Shown piece by piece: positions 8,406-17,334 of a stretch of DNA of 64,000 nt. Under the pieces are notes generated by a model. It saw nothing but the letters and a program-made list of their open reading frames with translations. It did no database searches and was not told the DNA's origin. The first letter of the stretch is position 1, and each line of letters starts with the position of its first letter. The DNA is from an uncultured Eubacteriales bacterium (lineage in GTDB: Bacteria > Bacillota > Clostridia > Christensenellales > CAG-917). Made by a program: the position numbers and the translations under genes. Location of the stretch: the NCBI GenBank assembly GCA_900545885.1, contig URAF01000010.1, positions 1 to 64,000 on the forward strand, read 5' to 3'.

Positions 8406-9728
8406 ATGGAACTCACTCCCAAACAAATAGTCAAAGAACTCGACAGATATATAATAGGTCAGCAGGACGCCAAAATCGCAGTCGCGATTGCTCTTCGCAA
8501 CCGTTACAGAAGAAGTCGCCTTTCCGAAGAAATGAGAGAGGAAATCACCCCTAAAAACATTCTTATGAAAGGACCTACGGGCGTAGGTAAAACGGAAATC
8601 GCAAGACGTCTTGCAAAACTCGTGCGTGCGCCTTTCGTCAAAGTCGAAGCCACCAAGTTCACGGAAGTCGGTTATGTCGGAAGAGACGTCGAAAGCATAA
8701 TCCGCGACCTTGTCGAAGTTGCAATCCGCATGGTCAAAGAAGAGAAGTTCAAAGAGGTTATGCCCCGTGCGACGGAAATTGCCGAAAACAACCTTGTCGA
8801 ACTTCTGTTGCCAATCAGAAAGAAAGCGGACACGGGCGAAAAGTCCGACGCGCAACTCAAAGAAGAACTGCTCAGCGAAATCAGGGCGGGACACCTAGAC
8901 GGTATCACCATCGAGATGGAAATCAAACAACAGCCCAAGCCCATACAGCTGACCCCCGGCAACGCACCCGGAAACGAAATCGACCTCGGCAACATATTCG
9001 GCGGAATGTTCGGCGGCGCAAAGAAGAAAAAGAGAAAACTCACCGTCAAACAGGCGATGGACTTCATCGTCAATCAGGAAGCCGAAAAGATGGTCGACCA
9101 GGACGCAATCACGACGGAAGCTCTCGCAAGAGCGGAGCAGGACGGCGTAGTCTTCCTCGACGAAATCGACAAAGTCGCGGCGCGTGCGGGAAGAGAACAG
9201 GGACACGACGTATCGCGTGAAGGCGTACAGCGTGACATACTGCCCATAGTCGAAGGCAGCACGGTTCAGACAAAATACGGTTCTATCCGCACGGATTTCA
9301 TTCTTTTCATCGCGGCGGGCGCATTCCATATGTCCAAAATGGAAGACCTCATTCCCGAGTTGCAGGGACGTTTCCCCATTCGCGTGGAGCTTGACAACCT
9401 TACGGAAGAAGACTTCGTCAAAATTCTCACCGAACCCGACAACGCCGTGCTCAAACAGTACAAGGCACTGCTTGCCGTCGACGGCGTGAACCTCGAATTT
9501 GACGACGGTGCAATCCGCGAAATCGCGCGCACCGCGTTCTACGAGAACGAGAACAGCGAAAACCTCGGCGCACGCCGTTTGCATGCCGTTCTCGAACATC
9601 TGCTCAAAGACATTCTGTACGAAGCGGACGACAACACCACAAAAGAAATCCGCATTGACAAGGACTACGTTGCGGCGCACCTTGCGACATCCATGCGCGA
9701 AGCAAGCCTAAGCAGATACATTCTGTAA
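8406..9728 (+). CDS. hslU: HslU (ClpY) ATPase subunit
   Basis: AAA+ unfoldase that feeds substrates to HslV. 440 residues. The N-terminal LTPKQIVKELD and YIIGQ, Walker A GPTGVGKT (56-63), the pore loop GYVGRDVE, a hydrophilic I-domain (roughly 110-230), Walker B VVFLDEIDK, and the C-terminal SRYIL tail that activates HslV are all visible. AAGGAGG precedes the ATG. In many Firmicutes codY follows. Here a 191-bp gap and hisS follow instead. Confidence 0.97.
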   Translation: MELTPKQIVKELDRYIIGQQDAKIAVAIALRNRYRRSRLSEEMREEITPKNILMKGPTGVGKTEIARRLAKLVRAPFVKVEATKFTEVGYVGRDVESIIRDLVEVAIRMVKEEKFKEVMPRATEIAENNLVELLLPIRKKADTGEKSDAQLKEELLSEIRAGHLDGITIEMEIKQQPKPIQLTPGNAPGNEIDLGNIFGGMFGGAKKKKRKLTVKQAMDFIVNQEAEKMVDQDAITTEALARAEQDGVVFLDEIDKVAARAGREQGHDVSREGVQRDILPIVEGSTVQTKYGSIRTDFILFIAAGAFHMSKMEDLIPELQGRFPIRVELDNLTEEDFVKILTEPDNAVLKQYKALLAVDGVNLEFDDGAIREIARTAFYENENSENLGARRLHAVLEHLLKDILYEADDNTTKEIRIDKDYVAAHLATSMREASLSRYIL

Positions 9729-9919
9729 TCGGCTTTGCCGCCTCGTTTGAATTGCTTGCCGAGCACCGAAAAGGCAGTAAGTTGAACGTTGCAATTCGCG
9801 TTCCGTCCGCAAGCGCAAACGAAGAGCGAAAAGACGTAACATCCACTTAAAACAATCAAAACGCAAAATAAAGTGTGTGTTTTGGCATAATCCGTCGTTA
9901 TGACGGCAGGAGAGACAAA

Positions 9920-11167
9920 ATGATTTCAATCCCCAAGGGAACCAAGGATATGTTGCCCGAAGACGCTTACAAGTGGCACTATGTCGAAAGCAAAGCGCGC
10001 GAAACCGCGGCGCTGTTCGGTTTCAAGGAAATACGCACTCCTATGTTCGAGCATACCGAACTTTTCCAGAGAGGCGTCGGCGAAACCACTGACATCGTGA
10101 CAAAGGAAATGTACACATTCCTCGACAAGGGAAACAGAAGTATGACGTTGCGCCCCGAAGGTACGGCGGGCGTTGCGCGTGCGTTCATAGAAAACGGCCT
10201 TGCGCAGGGCGTTATGCCTATGAAAGCGTATTATCTCGCTTCCGTGTTCCGTTACGAAAGACCGCAAAACGGCAGACTTCGCGAACATCATCAGTTCGGC
10301 GTCGAACTGTACGGAAGCGATTTGCCCGCGGCGGACGTCGAGGTCATTTCCCTTGCTTACGCGTTTCTCAAAAGCGTGGGACTTAAATCTCTCGAACTCA
10401 ACCTCAACAGCATAGGTTGCAAGACCTGCCGCGCCGAGTTCAACGCCGCGCTCAAAAAGTATATCGGCGACAACCTCGACAATATGTGCGGACAGTGCAG
10501 AGAGCGTTTCGACAAAAACCCGCTCCGAATTCTCGACTGCAAGGAAGAAAAGTGCAAAGTCATAACGGCAGGCGCACCCAAAATCACGGACTATCTTTGC
10601 GACGACTGCAAGGCGCATTTCGAAAGTGTGCAGAATATGCTTGCCGCGCTCAAAATTCCGTTTACGGTAAATCCTTCCGTTGTTCGCGGACTGGACTATT
10701 ATACGCGCACGGTTTTCGAGTTCGTATCCAAGGATATAGGCGCGCAGGGTACGGTTTGCGGCGGCGGAAGATACAACAATCTCGTTGAGGAAGTCGGCGG
10801 AAAATCCACTCCCGCGGTAGGGTTCGGACTGGGACTCGAAAGGTTGTTGCTCGTTCTCGAAAACACGGGTAATCTCGTTGCCGAAAAAGAACGCGACGAC
10901 CTTTACATCGCGTCGATGGGCGAGCGTGCGTGCGCGTACGTGCCCGTTCTCGTTTCGGATTTGCGCGCGCAAGGCGTAAAGACCGAGTTCGACATAATGG
11001 CACGCGGACTCAAAGCGCAGATGAAGTACGCCGACAAGAACGGCGCGAAGTTCGTCGTTGTTATCGGCGACGACGAAATCGACCGCGGTACGGTCACGGT
11101 AAAGCGTATGGAAACGGGCGAAACGGTTGAAGTCGCCATTGACAAGATTGCAGAGGCGGTAAAATGA
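9920..11167 (+). CDS. hisS: Histidyl-tRNA synthetase
   Basis: Charges tRNA-His. ATG 9920 follows CAGGAGAG and gives 415 residues. Class II motif 1 lies near the N-terminus (PRGTKD-like IPKGTKDMLP, then IRTPMFEHTELF), motif 2 is FRYERPQNGRLREHHQFG, the histidine box is GLDYYT, and motif 3 is GFGLGLERLL. A C-terminal anticodon-binding domain ends the protein. No T-box leader is seen in the 191-bp gap upstream (no GGTGG/CCGCG signature). Only a short CCGTC/GACGG hairpin lies just before the ribosome binding site. The stop overlaps the next gene as ATGA. Confidence 0.96.
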   Translation: MISIPKGTKDMLPEDAYKWHYVESKARETAALFGFKEIRTPMFEHTELFQRGVGETTDIVTKEMYTFLDKGNRSMTLRPEGTAGVARAFIENGLAQGVMPMKAYYLASVFRYERPQNGRLREHHQFGVELYGSDLPAADVEVISLAYAFLKSVGLKSLELNLNSIGCKTCRAEFNAALKKYIGDNLDNMCGQCRERFDKNPLRILDCKEEKCKVITAGAPKITDYLCDDCKAHFESVQNMLAALKIPFTVNPSVVRGLDYYTRTVFEFVSKDIGAQGTVCGGGRYNNLVEEVGGKSTPAVGFGLGLERLLLVLENTGNLVAEKERDDLYIASMGERACAYVPVLVSDLRAQGVKTEFDIMARGLKAQMKYADKNGAKFVVVIGDDEIDRGTVTVKRMETGETVEVAIDKIAEAVK

Positions 11168-11649
11168 CCGAACGCGGAGTCGTCACAAAGGTTAAAGGCA
11201 AAAAAGCCACCGTCCAGTTCGACAGAAAAAGCGCGTGCGACAGCTGTCATATGTGCGCGGTTACCCGCGACGGTATGAAAGTGCAGATTGTCATAGAAAA
11301 CACTCTCGACGCAAACGTCGGCGATTTCGTCAGCGTTCAGATGGGGGAGCGGTTTGTGTTGACAGCCGCGCTGATTGTATATATAATACCCCTTGTACTC
11401 GTCGGTATTGGAGTGGGTGTCGGAAGCCTGCTTTCGGAACTTGCACAGGTTCTGCTTGCCGTCGGCGGATTGATTGCGGGATTTTTGATTGCCTTTCTTC
11501 TCGACAGGTTCGTCATCAGGAAGAAGAAAGGGTTTTCTCCGACTATGGTCGGTATTTGCCGTCAGTCCGAGATTGTAAGTCAGGACGTAGGAACTGTTTC
11601 GCAAAACCCCGTGAACGACGCTCAACCCCAAAACGACAACAGGCAATAA
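11164..11649 (+). CDS. RseC/MucC-like membrane protein
   Basis: 161 residues with the RseC/MucC layout: an N-terminal cytoplasmic region with the Cys pattern CDSCHMC (about 24-30), then two membrane segments (about 63-85 and 92-114) and a hydrophilic tail. RseC-type proteins act in SoxR reduction or sit in Rnf-linked and sigma-E loci. In Firmicutes their role is not settled. It is coupled to hisS by a 4-base overlap and followed by thioredoxin, so a redox role is plausible but inferred. Confidence 0.75.
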   Translation: MTERGVVTKVKGKKATVQFDRKSACDSCHMCAVTRDGMKVQIVIENTLDANVGDFVSVQMGERFVLTAALIVYIIPLVLVGIGVGVGSLLSELAQVLLAVGGLIAGFLIAFLLDRFVIRKKKGFSPTMVGICRQSEIVSQDVGTVSQNPVNDAQPQNDNRQ

Positions 11650-11682
11650 TCCGCTTTGCGGTGTTATTCAAGGAGAAACAAT

Positions 11683-12006
11683 ATGAGTGAAAATTGCGTG
11701 AAACTTACAAGCGACAACTTCGACATGCTCATCTCGTCCAACAGCGTTGCACTCGTTGATTTCTGGGCAAGCTGGTGCGGTCCCTGCAAAATGCTGGGTC
11801 CCGTCATCGAAGAAGTTGCCGACGATTTTGCAGGCAAAGCCCTTGTCGGAAAGGTCAACGTCGACGATTGTCCCGAACTTGCCGAAAAATTCGGCATCAT
11901 GACCATACCCGCCGTGTTTATTTTCAAAGACGGACAAGTTGTGGACAAGATGATAGGCTTCCGTCAGAAAGCGCAGATTGCCGCGGTTCTGGAAAGAAAT
12001 CTGTAA
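11683..12006 (+). CDS. trxA: Thioredoxin
   Basis: Disulfide reductase of 107 residues with the WCGPCK active site, preceded by VDFWASW and followed by the cis-proline loop TIPAVFIFKDG. ATG 11683 follows AAGGAG. It lies 33 nt after the RseC-like gene and is closed by a terminator at 12011-12042. Confidence 0.96.
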   Translation: MSENCVKLTSDNFDMLISSNSVALVDFWASWCGPCKMLGPVIEEVADDFAGKALVGKVNVDDCPELAEKFGIMTIPAVFIFKDGQVVDKMIGFRQKAQIAAVLERNL

Positions 12007-12010
12007 AATC

Positions 12011-12042
12011 AGGCTCGCCCTCGGGGCGGGCTTGACTTTTTT
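12011..12042 (+). terminator. Terminator after trxA
   Basis: GC-rich stem GCTCGCCC/GGGCGGGC with a short TCGG loop, followed by a T-rich stretch CTTTTTT. Confidence 0.8.
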
Positions 12043-12147
12043 CGTAACGCAAATTCGAAACAAAGGCGGCAGAACGGTTGAAAACAGAATAAATTGTTCG
12101 GTCGGTCGGGTGCCGCATTCACATTTTATAAATTCAAGGAGTACACA

Positions 12148-13404
12148 ATGGTTGACCTCAAAAGCATCAAAGCAGTAGACGAAGAACTTTACGCTTCTAT
12201 GGTGGAAGAACTCCGCCGTCAGCAACACAACCTCGAGCTCATCGCCAGCGAGAACATCGTTTCTCCCGCTGTTATGGCTGCGGCAGGCAGTTTCTACACC
12301 AACAAGTACGCGGAAGGTTATCCCCGCAAACGTTATTACGGCGGCTGCCAGTTCGTCGACCGCGCGGAAGAACTCGCCATCGAACGCGCAAAAGAACTCT
12401 TCGGCGTCAAATATGCCAACGTTCAGGCGCACAGCGGTTCCAATGCAAACTTTGCCGTTTACTACGCAATTCTGCAACCCGGTGACACCGTGCTCGGTAT
12501 GTCCCTTTCCGACGGCGGACACCTCACTCACGGTTCTCCCGTCAACCTCAGCGGCAAACTCTTCAAGTTCGTGTCCTACGGCGTAGACCCCGAAACGGGC
12601 AGAATAGATTACGACAACGTCCGCAAAATGGCGCTCGAACACAAACCCAAACTCATCGTCGCAGGTGCGTCCGCGTATGCACGTACAATCGAGTTTGACA
12701 AGTTCAGAGCAATCGCAGACGAAGTCGGCGCATATTTCATGGTCGACATCGCACACATCGCGGGACTCGTTGCAACTGGTCTTCACCCCAGCCCCGTTCC
12801 TTATGCCGATTTCGTTACGTCCACGACGCACAAGACGCTGAGAGGCCCCAGAGGCGGTCTTATCATGACCAACAACGAAGAACTTGCCAAACTCATCGAC
12901 AAGACCATATTCCCCGGTTCGCAGGGCGGCCCTCTCATGCACATCATCGCGGCAAAAGCCGTTGCTTTCAAGGAAGCGCTTTCTCCCGAATTCAAGACCT
13001 ATCAGCAGCAGGTTGTGAACAACGCGAAAGCACTTGCCGAAACGCTTATGGGAAGAGGTATCAAACTCGTAAGCGGCGGTACGGACAACCACCTTATGCT
13101 CCTCAACCTTGTTGGTACGGGCGTTACGGGCAAACAGCTCGAAAAATGGCTTGACGAAGCGCATATCACCGTCAACAAGAACGCAATCCCCAATGACCCC
13201 GAAAAGCCTTTTGTTACCAGCGGCGTCAGAATCGGTACTCCCGCAGTCACAACCCGCGGAATGAAAGAGGACGATATGAAAGAAATCGGCAACTGCATCG
13301 CCGACATAATCGAAAAGGGCGAAGACGCTATCGCGGAAGTAACCGAAAGAGTTATCGCGCTTTGCAAGAAATATCCGCTTTACGAAAACGACGTTCAGTT
13401 CTGA
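12148..13404 (+). CDS. glyA: Serine hydroxymethyltransferase
   Basis: PLP enzyme that converts serine to glycine and makes methylenetetrahydrofolate, the cofactor of TrmFO encoded nearby. ATG 12148 follows CAAGGAG, giving 418 residues. Family motifs seen are ELIASENIVS, the PLP lysine in STTHKTLRGPRGG, and PGSQGGPLMH. Monocistronic by context, with terminators at both ends. Confidence 0.97.
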   Translation: MVDLKSIKAVDEELYASMVEELRRQQHNLELIASENIVSPAVMAAAGSFYTNKYAEGYPRKRYYGGCQFVDRAEELAIERAKELFGVKYANVQAHSGSNANFAVYYAILQPGDTVLGMSLSDGGHLTHGSPVNLSGKLFKFVSYGVDPETGRIDYDNVRKMALEHKPKLIVAGASAYARTIEFDKFRAIADEVGAYFMVDIAHIAGLVATGLHPSPVPYADFVTSTTHKTLRGPRGGLIMTNNEELAKLIDKTIFPGSQGGPLMHIIAAKAVAFKEALSPEFKTYQQQVVNNAKALAETLMGRGIKLVSGGTDNHLMLLNLVGTGVTGKQLEKWLDEAHITVNKNAIPNDPEKPFVTSGVRIGTPAVTTRGMKEDDMKEIGNCIADIIEKGEDAIAEVTERVIALCKKYPLYENDVQF

Positions 13405-13489
13405 TTTGCGTGAAGAAAAATATTTGTTTGAATAACACACGTGCAATCCGAAACTCGTAATCGGAAACTTAATAACAAGACAAAAATGC

Positions 13490-13521
13490 AAACGCCGCAC
13501 AAAACGTGCGGCGTTTTCTTT
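13490..13521 (+). terminator. Terminator after glyA
   Basis: Perfect 10-bp stem AACGCCGCAC/GTGCGGCGTT (13491-13500 with 13506-13515) with an AAAAC loop and TTCTTT tail. Confidence 0.88.
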
Positions 13522-13599
13522 GCGCCGATATGTCAAGTTCACCGCGTAACTTGATTGCTTACGTGAGCCGGCATCATTTTCCGATTAACGCGATTGCAA

Positions 13600-14202
13600 T
13601 TATATGCGTTTTCTTATGCGCCACAGTTTCTCCATAAACGTTCGGACTTCGTTTCCTGCAAAGCCTATGTCGCCGAAAGGGGCGGAGTAAGTGTTCACTC
13701 TGCCGTAAGCGCCGTTTGCGTACGGAGCGTCCGAATATCTGTTGTTTCCGTATGCGCCGTAAGAGCGGTTTCCGTAGCCGTTGTCACGCGGAGGATACGC
13801 ATTGTCCGTGTTGTTCTGCCAACGGTTTATGCGCTCGTTGTAGCCGTATGTATTGGCGTTTTCGCGCGCATGCGCGTTGTATCCGTTCGGCTCGCGCTCC
13901 TGTGCGTTCTGCGGGTCGGGTTGGTATTGCGCATTGTTCCCGCGCGTTCCGTCGTCGGCAGCGGGGTTTTGTTGCGGTTGGTTCTTGCCGCCGTTCATAA
14001 GCCCCATAATCAGCGGAAGCATTTTCATCATATCGTTTCCGCCTTGCGCCGCACCCTGTGCGGAATTCTGTCCGCTCGCTCCCGTCATACTCATAAGAAA
14101 GGGCAGCATAGCTTGCAGTCCGTTCGCACCCGTACCGCTGCCTTGCGGTTTCTGATTCATCATCGACATCAGCGTCATCAGCATATTGGCGTCAAAATTC
14201 AT
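13600..14202 (-). CDS. Met/Gln/Asn/Gly/Tyr-rich protein of unknown function
   Basis: Not recognised. 200 residues from an ATG with GTGAGG upstream. The N-terminal third alternates Met/Leu-rich blocks (MLMTLMSMMNQ, LPFLMSM, MMKMLPLIMGLMNGG) with Gly/Ser/Gln linkers. The middle and C-terminal parts are low-complexity, rich in Asn, Gly, Tyr and Arg (for example NGYGNRSYGAYGNNRY), and the end is basic (WRIRKRI). There is no signal peptide. It is divergent from a second Asn/Gly/Tyr-rich gene only 59 bp away, so both are probably controlled together. A disordered, self-associating or spore-coat-like protein is possible but not shown. Confidence 0.7.
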   Translation of the reverse strand: MNFDANMLMTLMSMMNQKPQGSGTGANGLQAMLPFLMSMTGASGQNSAQGAAQGGNDMMKMLPLIMGLMNGGKNQPQQNPAADDGTRGNNAQYQPDPQNAQEREPNGYNAHARENANTYGYNERINRWQNNTDNAYPPRDNGYGNRSYGAYGNNRYSDAPYANGAYGRVNTYSAPFGDIGFAGNEVRTFMEKLWRIRKRI

Positions 14203-14261
14203 AACTACCTCACGCAATTCAATATATGCCGTCATATTATGATTGTGACGGAGGTGGCAAT
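14203..14261. promoter_or_regulatory. Divergent control region with CCGTCA/TGACGG inverted repeat
   Basis: The 59-bp region between the divergent low-complexity genes holds arms CCGTCA (14229-14234) and TGACGG (14246-14251) around an AT-rich centre with TATTAT. The right arm touches the GGAGGTGG ribosome binding site of the + gene, so it could act as an operator or as an RNA hairpin that masks translation. Confidence 0.45.
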
Positions 14262-14789
14262 ATGAATCAACGCAACGACGGTTACGGTGACGGTCGCAAG
14301 GGTACATACCGCGGGTTCGGCAACTATTCCGACAACCGCGCAAGCGGCGGTGCCGAAAGATACGGTTACGGCGCAAACGAGCATGGCGGCGGGAACGCCT
14401 ACGGCAATCCGTACGGCAATGCTGGATATACGCAGAGTTACGGAAATCAATCATACGCCGACAACGGCAACTCTTACGGCAACCCTTACGACAACGCGTA
14501 CGGGAACGGATACGGCGGATACGGCAATCCGTACGGCGGACAAGCGGGACAAAATCCATACGGTGAGATACCGCCCGAATTTGCTGAGCAGATGGAACGT
14601 TACGGAAATATGAGCCGCGACGGGCTTATGTCGGAACTGTTCGCGCAGGCGGCGGGACTCCGTGCACAAGGAAAACTCGACACAGCTCAGCTTGACGACT
14701 TTTGCAACCGCGCCGCACCCTTTATGACTGCGGAACAACTTGCGCGTATGCGCGAACTCATAGGTATGTTGAAAAATGGCAAGAATTGA
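14262..14789 (+). CDS. Asn/Gly/Tyr-rich protein with C-terminal helical domain
   Basis: Not recognised. 175 residues from ATG 14262, with strong GGAGGTGG before it. Residues about 1-105 are a low-complexity, prion-like tract with repeated YGNPYGN units and few hydrophobic residues. Residues about 108-175 look folded and helical (EIPPEFAEQMERYGNMSRDGLMSEL..., then a Leu/Arg-rich end). Its last 14 bases overlap the start of the subtilase gene, implying coupled translation. The shared composition with the divergent neighbour suggests the two proteins work together. Spore or cell-surface coat material is an alternative. Confidence 0.75.
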   Translation: MNQRNDGYGDGRKGTYRGFGNYSDNRASGGAERYGYGANEHGGGNAYGNPYGNAGYTQSYGNQSYADNGNSYGNPYDNAYGNGYGGYGNPYGGQAGQNPYGEIPPEFAEQMERYGNMSRDGLMSELFAQAAGLRAQGKLDTAQLDDFCNRAAPFMTAEQLARMRELIGMLKNGKN

Positions 14790-15897
14790 CGGAAATCTGG
14801 TCAGTGTTCTGTGTGTGGAAGACACTGCGACTGCGTTGGTGCGCGTTTTCAGTCCGTGGCAAATGGGGTATGTGGCAAGGCATTTCGACGTTGTTGCGAA
14901 GTTTCCTTTTATAAACTCGATAGGAATACGTTGCAACCGAAAAGAGGTCGCTCGCCTTGCGGGAATGCGCGAAGTTGAATGTGTTAGTGCGCAAGGAAAA
15001 GTGGACTTGCTCGACGACCGCACAGCGGCTCCGTCCGACGCCGAAAAAGACGGTTTCGGAGCAGAACAATACGGCGGAAATAGCAACAAACTTGCGGAGA
15101 TATTTTCCGAAAAAAGCGGGCTTTCGGGTGCGGGCGTAGGGTTGTGCGTTATGGATACGGGCATAAACCCGCACAGCGACTTGTCATTGCCGCGTGACAG
15201 AATAAAACGGTTTGTCGATTTGGTGGACGACAGAGAATTCCCGTACGACGACAACGGACACGGGACATTTGTTGCGGGCGTTGCCGCAGGCAACGGGGTC
15301 TTGTCGGGACGGAGGATATCTGGGATTGCGCCGCAAGCCGAACTTGTCGGGATAAAGGTCATAAGTTTGACGGGCGAAACGGGAACCTTCAAAATCCTCG
15401 AAGGTATGCAATGGCTTTTCGACAACCGCGCAGACCTCGGGGTAAAGGTCGTATGTATGAGTTTCGGGGCAGACCCGCTGGCATCCGCCGACCCGTTGAA
15501 ACTCGGTGCGGAGATGCTGGCACGAAGCGGAATTACGGTTGTGTGTGCCGCGGGTAACAGCGGAATAGGCGGACTTAAATCCCCAGGTATAAGTTCCGAG
15601 GTCATAACGGTCGGTGCAGTCGACGCAAACCTCAAAATAGCGTCCTTCTCGTCGTCTGGCGTTTATCAAGGAGTATACCGTCCCGACGTTTATGCGCCCG
15701 GGGTGAAAATCAGAGGAGTAGAGGCGGGCGGTACATATTCTACAATGTCGGGAACATCGGTATCAGCACCCTATGTAGCGGGAGCGTGTTGCCTTCTTCA
15801 CGAACGGTACAAAAGGCTTACGCCGCGCGACGCAAAGCGCATGATTCTGTCTGCCGCAAGAACGGTAAACGGGGCAAAAGTCTTTACTTTCGACTGA
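14776..15897 (+). CDS. Subtilase-family (S8) serine protease, probably cytoplasmic
   Basis: 373 residues with an intact catalytic triad: Asp127 in CVMDTGI, His162 in DNGHGTFVAG, Ser328 in MSGTSVSAPYVAG, and the oxyanion Asn261 in AAGNSG. There is no signal peptide. An N-terminal region of about 110 residues could act as a propeptide or inhibitor-like domain. ATG 14776 lies inside the end of the preceding Asn/Gly/Tyr-rich gene (14-bp overlap), so the protease is made together with that protein. The natural inference is that it processes or clears it. Intracellular subtilisins (IspA-like) are the closest known class. Confidence 0.9.
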   Translation: MARIDGNLVSVLCVEDTATALVRVFSPWQMGYVARHFDVVAKFPFINSIGIRCNRKEVARLAGMREVECVSAQGKVDLLDDRTAAPSDAEKDGFGAEQYGGNSNKLAEIFSEKSGLSGAGVGLCVMDTGINPHSDLSLPRDRIKRFVDLVDDREFPYDDNGHGTFVAGVAAGNGVLSGRRISGIAPQAELVGIKVISLTGETGTFKILEGMQWLFDNRADLGVKVVCMSFGADPLASADPLKLGAEMLARSGITVVCAAGNSGIGGLKSPGISSEVITVGAVDANLKIASFSSSGVYQGVYRPDVYAPGVKIRGVEAGGTYSTMSGTSVSAPYVAGACCLLHERYKRLTPRDAKRMILSAARTVNGAKVFTFD

Positions 15898-15962
15898 ACG
15901 CGACAAGCAACAATCACCGTATTTATCGCATTGTTTTGCCACTGTATTTTATCACAATGATG

Positions 15963-15996
15963 AACAGCGGATTGCTCAGTGCAATCCGCTGTTTTG
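15963..15996. terminator. Terminator between convergent genes
   Basis: Perfect 13-bp stem (15963-15975 with 15981-15993) with a TCAGT loop, followed by TTTTGTTG on the + strand. Serves the subtilase gene and perhaps the convergent desulfurase gene. Confidence 0.88.
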
Positions 15997-16034
15997 TTGT
16001 TAAATCACAAGTTTACACAGTTATAAACGCATGA

Positions 16035-17162
16035 TTAACGTTTGATTGCGTTGATACGTTCAAGCGTTGCGACAAACTGATAAATCTCTTTGTCGGTGTT
16101 GTCGACGCCTATACTTACTCTCACCGCTCCGCGGTTTTCCGTTTTGAGATAACGGTGAGTAAGCGGTGCGCAATGAAGTCCCGCACGAACCGCAAAATCG
16201 CGCTCCGACAGCAGGTCTGCGACAAACGAACTGTCCTTGTTTTTGAGGTTGAATGACACGACGCCCATCGAACCGTCTTTGGTGTAGATTTCCGCGCCCA
16301 ATACACGAAGATATTCAATCAGTTCGTCGGCAAGCCGCGCAATGTTGAACGCGCTCCGTTCGCGGTTTTGGAAACTCCATTTTGCACCTGCGTGCAGCGC
16401 CGCAATGCCGCCCGCAAAAAGCGTGCCCGCTTCGTACGCTTCGGGCGGTTCGGTGGGTTGGAAAGTGCTGTTGGACGCCGTACCCGTTCCGCCCATAAGC
16501 AAAGGTTGAAGTTGAAGCTCCTTGCGTGCAACCAGAAATCCCGTTCCCTGTACGCCGTGCAGCCCTTTATGTCCCGGTGCGGCAAGCATATCGAAAGAGT
16601 ATTTTTTCATGTTCACGTCGACAATGGGCACCGCTTGCGCTCCGTCAATCAATGTTATAACGCCGTATTTTTTTGCCGATTTGGAAAGTTCCGATAAGTT
16701 AAGTTTTGCGCCTGTTACGTTGGATACCGCGGACACGGCGCAGAAATCGGCGTTTTCGAGAGCGCGGTCGAGATGTTCGGGGGATATAATTCCGTCTTCC
16801 GTAGGCTCGACGACGAACAGTTGAATTTTTCCGCGCCGTTCGAGTTCGAATAACGGACGGAGTACCGAGTTATGGTCGAACGCTGTTGTGACAACCCGCA
16901 TACCTTCACGCAGAAAACCGAATATCCCGAGATTGAGCGCTTCCGTGCAGTTTTTGGTGAACAGTACGGAGTATTCCTGTTCGGGTGCGTTCAGCGCTTC
17001 GCCGAGATACCGCCTGCAATCTTCGATTTTAACCGCCGCGTCCAATGCGTACTTGTGTCCGCTTCTGCCGCTGTTTGCGGAATGCGTAAGGTCGTATATC
17101 AGCGCTTCCTGTACGCCTTTCGGTTTGTATGCGGAAGTTGCCGCGTTGTCGAAATATATCAT
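16035..17162 (-). CDS. Cysteine desulfurase-like class V aminotransferase
   Basis: PLP enzyme of the SufS/CsdA type that mobilises sulfur (or selenium) from cysteine. 375 residues, starting IYFDNAATS. The PLP lysine is in APGHKGLHG, and the catalytic cysteine is in AGLHCAPLTH, as in the family that often accompanies DUF3343 or SelD-type genes in Clostridia. The start at 17162 has GGAGG close by. It is divergent from a DUF3343 gene (172-bp gap), a known partner, which supports a role in sulfur/selenium carrier chemistry rather than general Fe-S assembly. The exact acceptor is not known. Confidence 0.9.
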   Translation of the reverse strand: MIYFDNAATSAYKPKGVQEALIYDLTHSANSGRSGHKYALDAAVKIEDCRRYLGEALNAPEQEYSVLFTKNCTEALNLGIFGFLREGMRVVTTAFDHNSVLRPLFELERRGKIQLFVVEPTEDGIISPEHLDRALENADFCAVSAVSNVTGAKLNLSELSKSAKKYGVITLIDGAQAVPIVDVNMKKYSFDMLAAPGHKGLHGVQGTGFLVARKELQLQPLLMGGTGTASNSTFQPTEPPEAYEAGTLFAGGIAALHAGAKWSFQNRERSAFNIARLADELIEYLRVLGAEIYTKDGSMGVVSFNLKNKDSSFVADLLSERDFAVRAGLHCAPLTHRYLKTENRGAVRVSIGVDNTDKEIYQFVATLERINAIKR

Positions 17163-17334
17163 AACCGCCTCCGCATATATGGTATGCGGCAGACGGCGCG
17201 TTTGACAGCGCAGAAAACCTTTCCCGAACTTTATTTGTTATTTCTTTCGGAAGCATTCGTTTTCGGTGTCAAAAGTTTCGCCCGAACAGTATTGTATATT
17301 AGCGAACGGATACATACAATATTCGGAGGAGTTT

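Noticed and set aside
9729..9919. T-box leader before hisS
   Set aside because: Expected in many Firmicutes, but no T-box consensus, specifier stem or antiterminator is seen. Only a 5-bp hairpin lies before the start.
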